From positions 36,425 through 100,424 of the forward strand of contig SMNH02000003.1 of NCBI GenBank assembly GCA_006383075.2: 64,000 nt of DNA, written 5' to 3'. This stretch comes from Kordia sp. TARA_039_SRF. Its GTDB lineage: Bacteria > Bacteroidota > Bacteroidia > Flavobacteriales > Flavobacteriaceae. Under the pieces are notes generated by a model, which saw only the letters and a list, made by a program, of their open reading frames with translations, was not told the origin of the DNA and ran no database searches. Positions 18,844 to 27,112 of this stretch are shown piece after piece. A program made the translations under genes and the position numbers. Position 1 is the stretch's first letter, and each line of letters starts with the position of its first letter.

Positions 18844-18890
18844 TCCATCAAAAACGTCTGTATTTGTCAGACTTTTGATGGATTTTTTTT
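18844..18890 (+). terminator. Plus-strand intrinsic terminator with no known gene upstream
   Basis: CCATCAAAA plus GTCTG pair with CAGAC plus TTTTGATGG (2-nt bulge, 7-nt loop), followed by eight T. The U tract lies only on the plus strand, yet the flanking genes are both minus. It may end a short plus-strand RNA that starts upstream of the NACHT gene, or be a leftover. Confidence 0.6.
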
Positions 18891-18900
18891 GCGTTTATGT

Positions 18901-19767
18901 TTACAACAAAAAATCTTCCACCTTTTGAATCACTTTCTTATTGCCTAAAATTCTACGATGTCCCAAACCTTCTGTCAAATAAATGCTGCCTTTTGGAAGT
19001 GCTTTGTGTATAGAACGTGCGCAGCTTACATCCACATCAGCATCGTCTTTATCGTGAACAACTAGCGTAGGAATCGTGACTTTTTTCGCGACGACACTTG
19101 CTGAAAGCTCATCAATATCACCACCGTACAAATCGTCTAAAATCGCTTTCATTTTTGTAGATACAATCGGTTTTAACGTAAGTGCTTTTATAAAATGCGA
19201 AATGATATCTGAAATCATATCTGCCGCGCCAATGGTCACGAGTTTTTTCACCTGCATTCCATCATGAATGGCTTTTAAAAGTGACATGCCGCCCAAACTA
19301 TGTCCAACAGCAAACTCAAACGGTCCGTATTGTTTGTCAATTTCATGAATAGTAGCAATAAACTCTAATAATGACGATTGATTGCCTTTTAACTTTCCAT
19401 GCGAAGTAGCGTCAAAACTAATGGTTTGGTAGCCCAATTTCACAAAATGATCGGCAATCTTTACCAACTGCGTTCCGCGACCGCTCCAACCATGCGTTAG
19501 CAAAATCTTTTTGTCACTTTCGCCATACGAATATACCAATACCTCTTTTTCAATTTCAGGAACTCGCATCAAGGTTTGTTTGGAAGCTTTATCCATGTGA
19601 AATTCACGCTTCGGCATTTTGTGTTTAATAGGCGTTACAAACAAACGCTTTGCATATTTTGCGGCTAATGACGTAGAAATCGCTTGTAAAAAGCGTCCTG
19701 TATACAAAATAGGTTTTGGAACTTGAACAGATGGTTCGGGCTGTGTTTTGGGTGTAGTTTGACTCAT
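18901..19767 (-). CDS. Alpha/beta hydrolase
   Basis: The 288-residue protein has LLTHGWSGRG (oxyanion region, about residue 88), the nucleophile elbow GHSLGG, and a later acid/His pair in VVHDKDDADV and EGLGHRRIL. No cleavable signal is seen; residues 15-35 are only mildly hydrophobic, so it is probably cytoplasmic or peripheral. The substrate is unknown. It lies between the NACHT gene and the divergent M48 peptidase, with no sign of a shared operon. Confidence 0.85.
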   Translation of the reverse strand: MSQTTPKTQPEPSVQVPKPILYTGRFLQAISTSLAAKYAKRLFVTPIKHKMPKREFHMDKASKQTLMRVPEIEKEVLVYSYGESDKKILLTHGWSGRGTQLVKIADHFVKLGYQTISFDATSHGKLKGNQSSLLEFIATIHEIDKQYGPFEFAVGHSLGGMSLLKAIHDGMQVKKLVTIGAADMISDIISHFIKALTLKPIVSTKMKAILDDLYGGDIDELSASVVAKKVTIPTLVVHDKDDADVDVSCARSIHKALPKGSIYLTEGLGHRRILGNKKVIQKVEDFLL

Positions 19768-19863
19768 TTTTTGGCAATCTATCTAAGATTCTTCAAAATT
19801 CGGGTAAAAATATGAGCTTCAAAAATACATTTTATAGTTTTATGGCAATTGTGTAATAATCGT

Positions 19864-19871
19864 TAATTTTG
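19864..19871 (+). promoter_or_regulatory. -7 promoter element upstream of the M48 peptidase gene
   Basis: TAATTTTG matches TAnnTTTG. No well-placed TTG is seen at -33. The ATG is 58 nt downstream. Confidence 0.5.
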
Positions 19872-19928
19872 TAAGAACCAGTATAATGTTCTAACACAGA
19901 ACAAACAATATTCTAAAAATAAAACAGC

Positions 19929-20750
19929 ATGAAGAAAATAATCGCATTATCCATATTCATAACTATTTTATCATGTGCAACTAATCCGTTTACAGGAAAA
20001 AAGACCATGGCATTTGTCTCTAATGACCAATTGTTTCCAACGGCCTTTGCACAGTATGATCAATTTTTAAATGAAAACAAAGTAGTCAAAGGAACTTCGC
20101 AATCTGAAATGATTAAAAGAGTAGGAGAGCGTATTGCAGTCGCCGCAGAACGTTGGTTAGATGCGAACGGAAATGAAGGCTATTTAAAAGATTACCGATG
20201 GGAATACAATTTAGTGCAAGATCCAGCCGTAAATGCGTGGTGTATGCCAGGTGGAAAGATTGTTTTTTACACAGGAATTTTACCCGTAGCACAAAATGAA
20301 ACCGCTATTGCAGCCATTATGGGACACGAAGTAGCGCACGCGTTGGCAAATCACGGGCAGCAACGTATGAGTGCGGCTTATTTACAACAAGGATTGGCTG
20401 TAGCAGGAAATATTGCTATCAAAGATGACAAATCGCGCCAAGCGTTCAATCAGTATTATGGTGTGGGTTCTAATGTGTTGGGAATGTTGCCTTTTAGTAG
20501 AAAACATGAAAACGAAGCGGATAAAATTGGTATCTATTTGATGGCGATTGCAGGGTACAATCCAGACGAAGCTCCAGAATTATGGAAGCGTATGGGCGCA
20601 AAAAGTGGTGGACAGGCGCCGCCAGAGTTTTTAAGCACGCATCCATCTAGCGAAACACGAATTAAGAACTTACAAGCTGAAGCAGATAGAGCCAAAGCAG
20701 AAGCGCGAAAATTTGGCGTAAATACCTATCGACCATTAGGAAATTTTTAA
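19929..20750 (+). CDS. M48 family metalloprotease lipoprotein
   Basis: The 273-residue product has a lipoprotein signal (lipobox LSCAT at residue 16). It has the M48 zinc motif HEVAH (His133, Glu134, His137) and the third-ligand helix HENEADKIG. AWCMPGGKIVFYTG precedes them, as in the BepA/LoiP group. Such enzymes degrade misassembled outer-membrane proteins in the periplasm. It is monocistronic. The end, STHPSSETRIKNLQ, is typical of the family. Confidence 0.92.
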   Translation: MKKIIALSIFITILSCATNPFTGKKTMAFVSNDQLFPTAFAQYDQFLNENKVVKGTSQSEMIKRVGERIAVAAERWLDANGNEGYLKDYRWEYNLVQDPAVNAWCMPGGKIVFYTGILPVAQNETAIAAIMGHEVAHALANHGQQRMSAAYLQQGLAVAGNIAIKDDKSRQAFNQYYGVGSNVLGMLPFSRKHENEADKIGIYLMAIAGYNPDEAPELWKRMGAKSGGQAPPEFLSTHPSSETRIKNLQAEADRAKAEARKFGVNTYRPLGNF

Positions 20751-21126
20751 ATTCATGTGGGTTTTGACATAAAGATTAGAAGCAGTTTTTTTCTTTTCCG
20801 CAGTGTAGCAGGAGTTTTTCGTTAAAAATTTCTGAAACCTTGGAAGAAATTTAGAAAAATCATGCGGTTTGGGTTTTCTCCTAAAGAGAAAAGCAAAAAC
20901 ACCTCTGGAAAAGTGCCCTTTCTTTTGTTTCTTTTCTTTGGGCAAGCAAAGAATAAGAAAGTAAGTGGCTGATTTTTAATTTTTTAAAATTAATCTTATT
21001 GAGAAAAAACAATTTTTATTTGAATATAACCTATATCGAACTGACGTTAAATTAACATACTTTCAAAAATAAATCTGTATTTTAGAAGCCGTCCATACAC
21101 TATGGACGGTTTTTTATTTTGATACT
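20751..21126. other. Noncoding stretch between the M48 and MFS genes
   Basis: I see no credible gene. It contains polypurine/polypyrimidine runs, a small hairpin CTTTG-GGCAAG-CAAAG near 20940, and the terminator just before the MFS start. Confidence 0.5.
21088..21116 (+). terminator. Intrinsic terminator directly before the MFS start codon
   Basis: CCGTCCATA and TATGGACGG form a 9-bp stem with a CAC loop and T run. The hairpin ends about 10 nt before the ATG at 21127, so it lies where a leader would be. It could be an attenuator or the end of a short upstream RNA; the M48 stop is 340 nt away. Confidence 0.75.
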
Positions 21127-22461
21127 ATGGGAAAAACAACACGATTGCAAAAAGGAGACAAAAAACTCATCAATGCTTGGGCATTTTACGATTGGGCAAA
21201 CTCAGTATATTCATTGGTCATCAGTACCGCCGTTTTTCCAATATATTATGCAGGCGTTACCAAAGGATTTGATAGTTATGTTGAAGCTTACAAAACCATC
21301 GAGTTTTTAGGAGTTGAAATCAATCCAACATCCCTATACAACTACACGGTGGCGTTTTTTATGTTTATTGTAGCAATCATATCGCCAATACTCTCAGGAA
21401 TTGCGGATTACACAGGAAACAAGCTCAAATTTTTAAAGTTCTTTTGTTTGCTAGGTTCGTTGTCTATCATCGGACTATTCTTCTTTGAAAATGAAGCTAC
21501 ACTTTGGGTAGGACTCGTACTGACCATCACATCTGGAATTGGTTTTTGGGGAAGTATTGTGTTTTACAATGCGTATTTGCCCGAAGTAGCACATCCTGAA
21601 CAGCAAGATCAAGCAAGTGCCAAAGGTTTTATTATGGGCTATATTGGTTCTATTTTATTGCTCATTATCTGTTTGGTCATGATTATGAAGCATGAGATGT
21701 TTGGTTTTGATGATGCAAGTGAAGCGACGCGACTTTCGTTTATTATTGTGGGACTCTGGTGGTTGGGTTTTGCGCAAATCACCTATAGACGTTTGCCAAA
21801 CAATGTACATAATAAAAAGCCAAAAAAAGGGTATTTAACAAGCGGCTTTAAAGAGTTAGGAAAAGTGTGGAAAGAGTTGAAAAACTACGCTTCCTTACGT
21901 ACATTTTTAATATCATTTTTTCTTTTTAGCGTAGGCGTGCAAACCATCATCTATATGGCAGGAATTTTTGGAAGTGATGAATTGGACTTGCCAAGTGAAA
22001 ATCTAATTTCAGCCATTCTATTGGTACAATTTGTCGCTATTTTTGGCGCGTACATCTTCTCTAGAATCTCAGTGAAATATGGAAATATTACGGCATTAAA
22101 AATTACAATTGTCATTTGGGGATTGGTGTGTTTTGTGGCGTTTTCATTAGATAAAACACAAGAAAATATAGAATTATACTTTTATTCGCTTGGCGGATTA
22201 ATTGGATTAGTGCTTGGCGCGATTCAATCCTTATCACGTTCAACTTATTCAAAATTATTACCAGAAACCGAAGATACAGCGACGTATTTTAGCTTTTACG
22301 ATGTTACCGAAAAAATAGCAATCGTGATGGGAATGTTTGGTTTTGGACTTTTAAATGAAATCACAGGCTCTATGCAATGGTCAGTGCTATTTTTGGCGGT
22401 TTTCTTTTTGCTGTCGTTTATCATTTTAAGTTTTGTAAAAAAGACGAAGTATGTACAATAA
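21127..22461 (+). CDS. MFS transporter, UMF1-type permease
   Basis: The 444-residue protein has about twelve membrane segments with no signal peptide. The N-terminal AWAFYDWANSVYSLVIST is the hallmark of the UMF1 (Atg22-like) MFS group, and the internal SRSTYSKLLPETEDTATYFSFYD is also typical. Yeast Atg22 exports amino acids from the vacuole; the bacterial substrates are unknown. The family motif begins about 18 residues in, so the ATG at 21127 is the only sensible start even though a terminator hairpin lies directly upstream. Its end overlaps the next reading frame. Confidence 0.9.
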   Translation: MGKTTRLQKGDKKLINAWAFYDWANSVYSLVISTAVFPIYYAGVTKGFDSYVEAYKTIEFLGVEINPTSLYNYTVAFFMFIVAIISPILSGIADYTGNKLKFLKFFCLLGSLSIIGLFFFENEATLWVGLVLTITSGIGFWGSIVFYNAYLPEVAHPEQQDQASAKGFIMGYIGSILLLIICLVMIMKHEMFGFDDASEATRLSFIIVGLWWLGFAQITYRRLPNNVHNKKPKKGYLTSGFKELGKVWKELKNYASLRTFLISFFLFSVGVQTIIYMAGIFGSDELDLPSENLISAILLVQFVAIFGAYIFSRISVKYGNITALKITIVIWGLVCFVAFSLDKTQENIELYFYSLGGLIGLVLGAIQSLSRSTYSKLLPETEDTATYFSFYDVTEKIAIVMGMFGFGLLNEITGSMQWSVLFLAVFFLLSFIILSFVKKTKYVQ

Positions 22462-22471
22462 TTTGTTCAAA

Positions 22472-23185
22472 ATGAATTTTAAAATTAAGAGTCAGTTATT
22501 AGTTATTTGCTTAGCGTTTGTAGTATTGAATGCTTGTACAACAAAAAATGACCTTATCTATTTTGGATTGAACGGAAATGTGAAATCTTTCAAAGAAAAG
22601 GCTTTTCATGCTGAAAAAAAGGAGGGAAATTGGCAACAAGGAGATGCTATAGGAAATGTCTTTGACTATGAAGTATTTTTTGATGAAAATGGATTTTATA
22701 CACGCATCAATAATTACGATAATTTTCAACTTTCTCAAAAAACGCTTCCAAAGCGAAAAAATGGAGATGTATATGAAGTTTACTATTACGATAGTGATGA
22801 TAAATTACTTGTAACTACTAAAGTCACCTTTTCATCAAGCGAAGAAGTAAAATTTGAAAATATATCTGCTGAAGGTAAACGTTTATCGAAAGGAATTATT
22901 TATTTAGAAAATGGTAGAAATAAAAGACAAGAAATGGTTCTTTATGAAGGACGTTTTGATGGAGACGATGTAGAAAAGGTGATGACTGATTTTATATATG
23001 ATAAAGATGGTAATTTAATACGACAAAAAAACACCAATGATAAAAATGAAATCGAGTCTGATATCAAATATGAATATTTAGAATTTGACGAATATAATAA
23101 CTGGACAAAACGCTTGGAATATAGCATGCAAAACGATAGCTCAACTCCAGATAAAATCACCATTCGTACTTACGAATATTATTAA
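22472..23185 (+). CDS. Hypothetical lipoprotein with YD-like strand repeats
   Basis: I do not recognise this family. Starting at the ATG 22472 gives 237 residues; an in-frame ATG at 22451 overlaps the MFS stop and adds a non-signal leader. A lipobox (LNACTT) shows it is a lipoprotein. The body has repeated beta motifs such as DYEVFFDENGF, YYYDSDDKLL and IYDKDGNLI, resembling YD/RHS-like or MORN-like strands that fold into a sheet. It is probably envelope-bound. Translation may be coupled to the MFS gene. Confidence 0.65.
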   Translation: MNFKIKSQLLVICLAFVVLNACTTKNDLIYFGLNGNVKSFKEKAFHAEKKEGNWQQGDAIGNVFDYEVFFDENGFYTRINNYDNFQLSQKTLPKRKNGDVYEVYYYDSDDKLLVTTKVTFSSSEEVKFENISAEGKRLSKGIIYLENGRNKRQEMVLYEGRFDGDDVEKVMTDFIYDKDGNLIRQKNTNDKNEIESDIKYEYLEFDEYNNWTKRLEYSMQNDSSTPDKITIRTYEYY

Positions 23186-23239
23186 GGAAAAACGTCCGCA
23201 ATGTTGCGCAACTACAGAAGGAAATTGTTTCTCACTTGA

Positions 23240-23455
23240 AATATAATTACTTTCAGCAATTCATTTTACGATATACAAGTAGGCGATACAGGTTCTTCAA
23301 CAGGGCAAGATGCTACACCAACGGAAGGAGAATATTCTATTAGTGCGGACGGACAAACACTTACATTTATCCAAAACGATACGCAAACACAATCCGAGCA
23401 AGGAATTGAAATTACCGCAAATATTTCAGGAGTTTCTGTTTTTACACGTTTTTAA
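23240..23455 (+). pseudogene. Remnant: C-terminal end of a lost protein gene
   Basis: After an in-frame TGA (23237-23239) a frame is open to TAA at 23453-23455 with protein-like composition, including FYDIQVGDTGSS, PTEGEYSISADG and GIEITANISGVSVF. There is no start codon or leader. The periodic beta strands suggest the end of a lipocalin-like or surface protein. It probably is what remains after deletion of the 5' part; the parent family is unknown. Confidence 0.5.
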
Positions 23456-23471
23456 GAATAAAAATTATCAT

Positions 23472-23610
23472 AAAAAAACTGTTTATAAAGTATAGATTTC
23501 GTCAAACCAAACTTGATTTGGTTTCCCATAACAGTTGAAAATCAATTGGATGAGATTCTGAGTCAAGCTCAGAATGACGTGTATAAGATACTTTATAAAC
23601 AGCTTTTTTT
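23472..23610. repeat. Composite hairpin element between converging genes (MITE-like)
   Basis: A 15-nt perfect outer inverted repeat (CTGTTTATAAAGTAT at 23479 and its complement at 23588) closes a block that contains two further hairpins: CCAAA/TTTGG near 23505-23525 and ATTCTGAG-TCAAG-CTCAGAAT near 23554-23575. The latter is a family A repeat. A T run follows the right arm, so it may also end transcription on the plus strand. No coding capacity is seen. Confidence 0.65.
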
Positions 23611-23629
23611 ATATTTTAAAAACGAAACC

Positions 23630-24382
23630 TTACATTTCTTCAATAATCTGTTCTATCAATTTGGTAGTTGAGGTATATGAAATCCCTTCATCTTTGGCAA
23701 TATCAACAGCTTCTTTCGCCTTTTTTAAGGCTTTGGTATAATTTCCAGTTTTATATAACAAAGCTGCATGTGTATCAGTATTGTAATAATTTTTTTCTAG
23801 TTCAATAGAACGCTCTACCACTTTAATGGCTTTCAATAAAATTTTGACATTATTTTCGTTTTCATAAGCTTTCCACGCCATAGAATTGAGGAGAGAAGAC
23901 GAATCCCAAATTTTATTCAAGTTTTCCTGACTAAAATCGCTCATGTCAAAATCGTCCGTTTCTGTCGATTCTATCACGGTTTCTTCTACTTCTACTTCGT
24001 CATTTGCTACCGTTTTCATGTGTTTAGTAATCAAACCTTCCATGCGCGTTTTGCTCATAGCACCTTCTATTTGCTCTAAATTGGAACTATTTTTAATAAA
24101 CAAATACGTTGGCATTGCCGCAATTCCTAAGGCGTCGTCTACTTGACTTTTATCGACGTCAATCTTATAAAAATCAACACGATCTTTGTACTTTTTGTTC
24201 AATTCTTTCAAAATGGGATCCATGCGTTTGCAAGGGCCGCACCAAGTGGCATAAAAATCTAAGACAATCAAACGGTCGTTATTCACGAGCAATTTTGATT
24301 CGGCTTCACTATCGGATAATTCGGTTTGCGCAAAAGAGGGAAGAGTAGCGCACAGCAACAGAAGTAGCAATACTTTTTTCAT
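23630..24382 (-). CDS. Secreted thioredoxin-family protein with helical C-terminal domain
   Basis: The 250-residue product has a signal peptide (ending PSFAQ) and a thioredoxin domain with FYATWCGPCKRMDP (Cys48, Cys51) and the cis-Pro region IAAMPTYLFI. After an acidic linker (about 130-150) there is a TPR-like helical region to the end, with ALLYKTGNYTKALKKAKEA. It likely acts as an oxidoreductase or chaperone-like protein in the periplasm. It appears monocistronic. Confidence 0.88.
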   Translation of the reverse strand: MKKVLLLLLLCATLPSFAQTELSDSEAESKLLVNNDRLIVLDFYATWCGPCKRMDPILKELNKKYKDRVDFYKIDVDKSQVDDALGIAAMPTYLFIKNSSNLEQIEGAMSKTRMEGLITKHMKTVANDEVEVEETVIESTETDDFDMSDFSQENLNKIWDSSSLLNSMAWKAYENENNVKILLKAIKVVERSIELEKNYYNTDTHAALLYKTGNYTKALKKAKEAVDIAKDEGISYTSTTKLIEQIIEEM

Positions 24383-24491
24383 ATATAAAAAATTAATTTG
24401 TTCTTAAAGTTATATAAAAAAATCGTGCCATAAAATTATTGTCTTGGAATTTCGGCATACACACAATGTTTTTAGACGATTCGAAAGATGT

Positions 24492-25040
24492 TTATTCAAT
24501 GGCTTGAAACGAAAACGAAGTATTTATGCGCATTGTATTATCAATTTCAATAAATGCCTGTTGTAGCACGACCAAAACGCTGTCTTGTACTGTGTAATTG
24601 GAATTGATATGTTTTGTATACCGAATTTTTTGAGCAAACGTACTATCGTTATGGGTTTTCAACGCGCCAACAAGTTCAATATCTGTAATGGTTATTTTTT
24701 GAATAGAATCTGAAAGTGAAGTGTTGAACTTGCTCGAAGCTGTCAATTGCTCTTTGATGGCTTCTGCAAATTCAGGATGTTTTGCCGCCAACACTTGCGA
24801 TTCGTAATTGGCTTGAAGCTTCGTGGCAATCTCAGGATAAAAGTTATCAATACTAAAATTACTAGTTTTAAAATCAAGAAAACCTTTTTTTAACTTGTCG
24901 TTAGCTTCTACATCAAGTGTAGATTCGTGAACTTTTACATCTTCTCTCGGAGCAGTTGCATTTTCAGAAGTAGACGCAGACTGATTGCACGACACACAAA
25001 AAAACAAACTCACTAGTATGTATCCTAACGTTCTCATCAT
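24492..25040 (-). CDS. Hypothetical lipoprotein, second gene of a pair
   Basis: The 182-residue protein starts with a lipoprotein signal (lipobox CVSCNQS). The rest is a soluble mixed alpha/beta sequence with no family I recognise. It overlaps the previous gene by four bases (ATGA), a sign of translational coupling to the single-pass membrane protein encoded upstream. A two-part envelope sensor is one idea; there is no direct evidence. Confidence 0.6.
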   Translation of the reverse strand: MMRTLGYILVSLFFCVSCNQSASTSENATAPREDVKVHESTLDVEANDKLKKGFLDFKTSNFSIDNFYPEIATKLQANYESQVLAAKHPEFAEAIKEQLTASSKFNTSLSDSIQKITITDIELVGALKTHNDSTFAQKIRYTKHINSNYTVQDSVLVVLQQAFIEIDNTMRINTSFSFQAIE

Positions 25041-25957
25041 TGAATGGTGAATTTAAGTTTTACAATCTTCTCATTTGCGTAAATTTTATCCAACACTTGC
25101 ATCTTTTTCAAACTACTTGTCGGAATCGTCAACAAATTAATAAATTCCTTTTTGCTATACATTTCAATTCCAATAGTATTGGTAAACACACGATAAATTT
25201 GCGCATTGTCTGCAATCAATTCGTTCAATTGTGCGCGTCGTTTTTGCCAATCGTCCGTATTGCCATTTGCATAATATAGCAGCATCAACGCGTAATCATC
25301 AGTTTGTAATTGAACCGTTTTGTGTGAACTCGAATTGATATGTCGTACAATCGTGTCCGTTTTATGATACGGAGATTTTACCACGAATTTCAATTCTTTT
25401 TCCGAAGTAGTATATGAAAAACAACCCAAACTATCCGATTTAAAATACAAAGAAGACTCATTAGCGCGAATTACTTCAATATCCAACGGAATTTTGGTAA
25501 TCGCTTTGCGTTGGTCCGCATCTGTAAAACAAAAAGTAAAGGTGTTTTTTGTTGGATACATACTATAAATGGCAAAAGCAAGCAACGGAAGCAGCAATAC
25601 AAGCCAAAGCAACTTTGAGAATTTTCGAGAAGAAGCTTTAGTTTTAGGTTCAACTTCAAGTTCAGCTTCGACTTCAGACTTCATCACAAAATCATTCCAA
25701 TTCTCAAAACCGACATACGTACTCAGCAAATTCAGCATGTCAATTCGCGGTAACTTTTCGGCATCATTCTTCATATACGTATAAAACCATTTTTCGCTAA
25801 TACTGCTGTTGGTTTTGCTGCGTACATCTTCTTGAAAATCGGTAATCGTATCTCCTTTCCACTCACGAATATCGCTTGAAGCCGCATGCGACGACAGAAA
25901 AGTAGCAGCAATTTGCTCTTTTAAGCGAGAAAAATGATATGTTTTTTTAGTGTTCAA
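25037..25957 (-). CDS. Single-pass membrane protein of unknown function, first gene of a pair
   Basis: The 306-residue product has a cytoplasmic N-terminal helical domain (1-115) that includes LPRIDMLNLLSTYVGFENW, a pattern I associate with Bacteroidota membrane proteins of unknown role. One membrane segment follows (about 119-138, LLWLVLLLPLLAFAIYSMY). The C-terminal 165 residues are probably periplasmic. Its stop overlaps the lipoprotein start by four bases. The topology suggests signalling across the membrane, but this is inference. Confidence 0.6.
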   Translation of the reverse strand: MNTKKTYHFSRLKEQIAATFLSSHAASSDIREWKGDTITDFQEDVRSKTNSSISEKWFYTYMKNDAEKLPRIDMLNLLSTYVGFENWNDFVMKSEVEAELEVEPKTKASSRKFSKLLWLVLLLPLLAFAIYSMYPTKNTFTFCFTDADQRKAITKIPLDIEVIRANESSLYFKSDSLGCFSYTTSEKELKFVVKSPYHKTDTIVRHINSSSHKTVQLQTDDYALMLLYYANGNTDDWQKRRAQLNELIADNAQIYRVFTNTIGIEMYSKKEFINLLTIPTSSLKKMQVLDKIYANEKIVKLKFTIQ

Positions 25958-26091
25958 TAATGATGTAAAATTCAGTAAATCAAGTAATTGTATTTTGTAA
26001 AATAATTTACAAAGCTATTACAAGGCATTTACAAAGCTTCTTGCCGAAACTCCGATAGGTTTGTATTCGTAATCCTTAAAAATATAAAATT

Positions 26092-27012
26092 ATGAATGCA
26101 ATCACACGAAAACAATTGGTAAAATATATCAGCTATATTTTTTTATTCTTTGTAATCATTTCTTGTCACGACAATAGTGAAGCGTATCTAAAAGAAGAAG
26201 TCACACTAGAAAATGTAGATTTACGAGATGATTATAACAGCGTAGACGATAAAACTTCAGAAGCATTTAAAGTGAAAGAAAGTCCTAAAATAGAGGAAGG
26301 TTTTATTGAACAAACCAGCAATCAAGCTTTAGCAACAAACATTCCTGAAAACTTAAAAATCATCAAAACGGCGAGTACGCGTTACAAAGTAGCAAATATT
26401 GGAAAAGCGTTGAACGACATTAAACAAATGCTCTTTACACAAGGGGGTTATATTTCTGAATTGCGTTATGATAAAAATTACAACGAAAAGAAAAATAGAT
26501 TCACCATCAAAATTCCAAAAGAAAACTTCGACACAGTGTTGGACGGTATTCAGAAATTTGCAGAAGAAACCGATTATGTAAACATTTCCACTACCGATGT
26601 CACTGAAAAATACATAGACGCACAAACGCGTTTACAGACCAAAATGGAAGTCAAAGCGCGTTTGGAAGCAGTCTTGCGCAAAAATGCAAAAACCGTAAAA
26701 GATATTCTGGCAACAGAAAATCAATTGCGTACCATTCAAGAAGAAATTGAAGTTGTGCAAGGAAAACTCAAATACATGTCGAGCAGAGTTGCTTTTAGCA
26801 CGATTCAGGTAGAATTGTACGAAACCATTGAATACAAAGAAGAGCCCGTAGCCTACACAAAAAGTTTTGGAGCAAAAGCCAAAGAAGGCTTAGCCGCAGG
26901 TTGGCATTTTATTCAAGATATTTTAATTGCCATTTTAGCTATCTGGCCAATTGTAATTTTGTTGATCATTGTCGTGATTTTTGTTAGAAGATGGAGACGC
27001 GCTAGAAAATAA
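26092..27012 (+). CDS. DUF4349 domain lipoprotein
   Basis: The 306-residue product has a lipobox (IISCHD) and a DUF4349 core from about residue 85, with FTIKIPKENFDTVLDGI, VTEKYIDAQTRLQTKMEVK and a coiled coil around RTIQEEIEVVQGKL. A C-terminal membrane segment follows (about 275-298), ending in a basic RRWRRARK. DUF4349 proteins occur widely in bacterial envelopes; the function is unknown. The combination of a lipid anchor and a C-terminal transmembrane helix is typical. A hairpin terminator follows. Confidence 0.85.
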   Translation: MNAITRKQLVKYISYIFLFFVIISCHDNSEAYLKEEVTLENVDLRDDYNSVDDKTSEAFKVKESPKIEEGFIEQTSNQALATNIPENLKIIKTASTRYKVANIGKALNDIKQMLFTQGGYISELRYDKNYNEKKNRFTIKIPKENFDTVLDGIQKFAEETDYVNISTTDVTEKYIDAQTRLQTKMEVKARLEAVLRKNAKTVKDILATENQLRTIQEEIEVVQGKLKYMSSRVAFSTIQVELYETIEYKEEPVAYTKSFGAKAKEGLAAGWHFIQDILIAILAIWPIVILLIIVVIFVRRWRRARK

Positions 27013-27025
27013 TGTAATGAATTAC

Positions 27026-27060
27026 AAACTGACGATTTTCATTCTCTAAATCGTCAGTTT
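27026..27060 (+). terminator. Hairpin after the DUF4349 gene
   Basis: AAACTGACGATTT and AAATCGTCAGTTT form a perfect 13-bp stem with a 9-nt loop. The U tract is short and interrupted. Confidence 0.65.
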
Positions 27061-27099
27061 ATGAATGTTTTAAGCTTGCTTCTTTTCAAAACAAATATG

Positions 27100-27107
27100 T
27101 ATTTTTG
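27100..27107 (+). promoter_or_regulatory. -7 promoter element at the SprT-like gene start
   Basis: TATTTTTG matches TAnnTTTG exactly, and TTG at 27076-27078 lies 21 nt upstream. The predicted start of transcription is near 27111-27114, at or after the first possible GTG codons, which suggests a leaderless mRNA. Confidence 0.6.
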
Positions 27108-27112
27108 TGTAC

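Noticed and set aside
20736-20945. Minus-strand frame of 69 codons with KKQKKGHFS
   Set aside because: Its Lys-rich text comes from polypurine runs, with no promoter or neighbours to support a gene.
23310-23495. Plus-strand frame of 61 codons
   Set aside because: It is out of frame with the more protein-like remnant at 23240-23455 and runs into the hairpin element.
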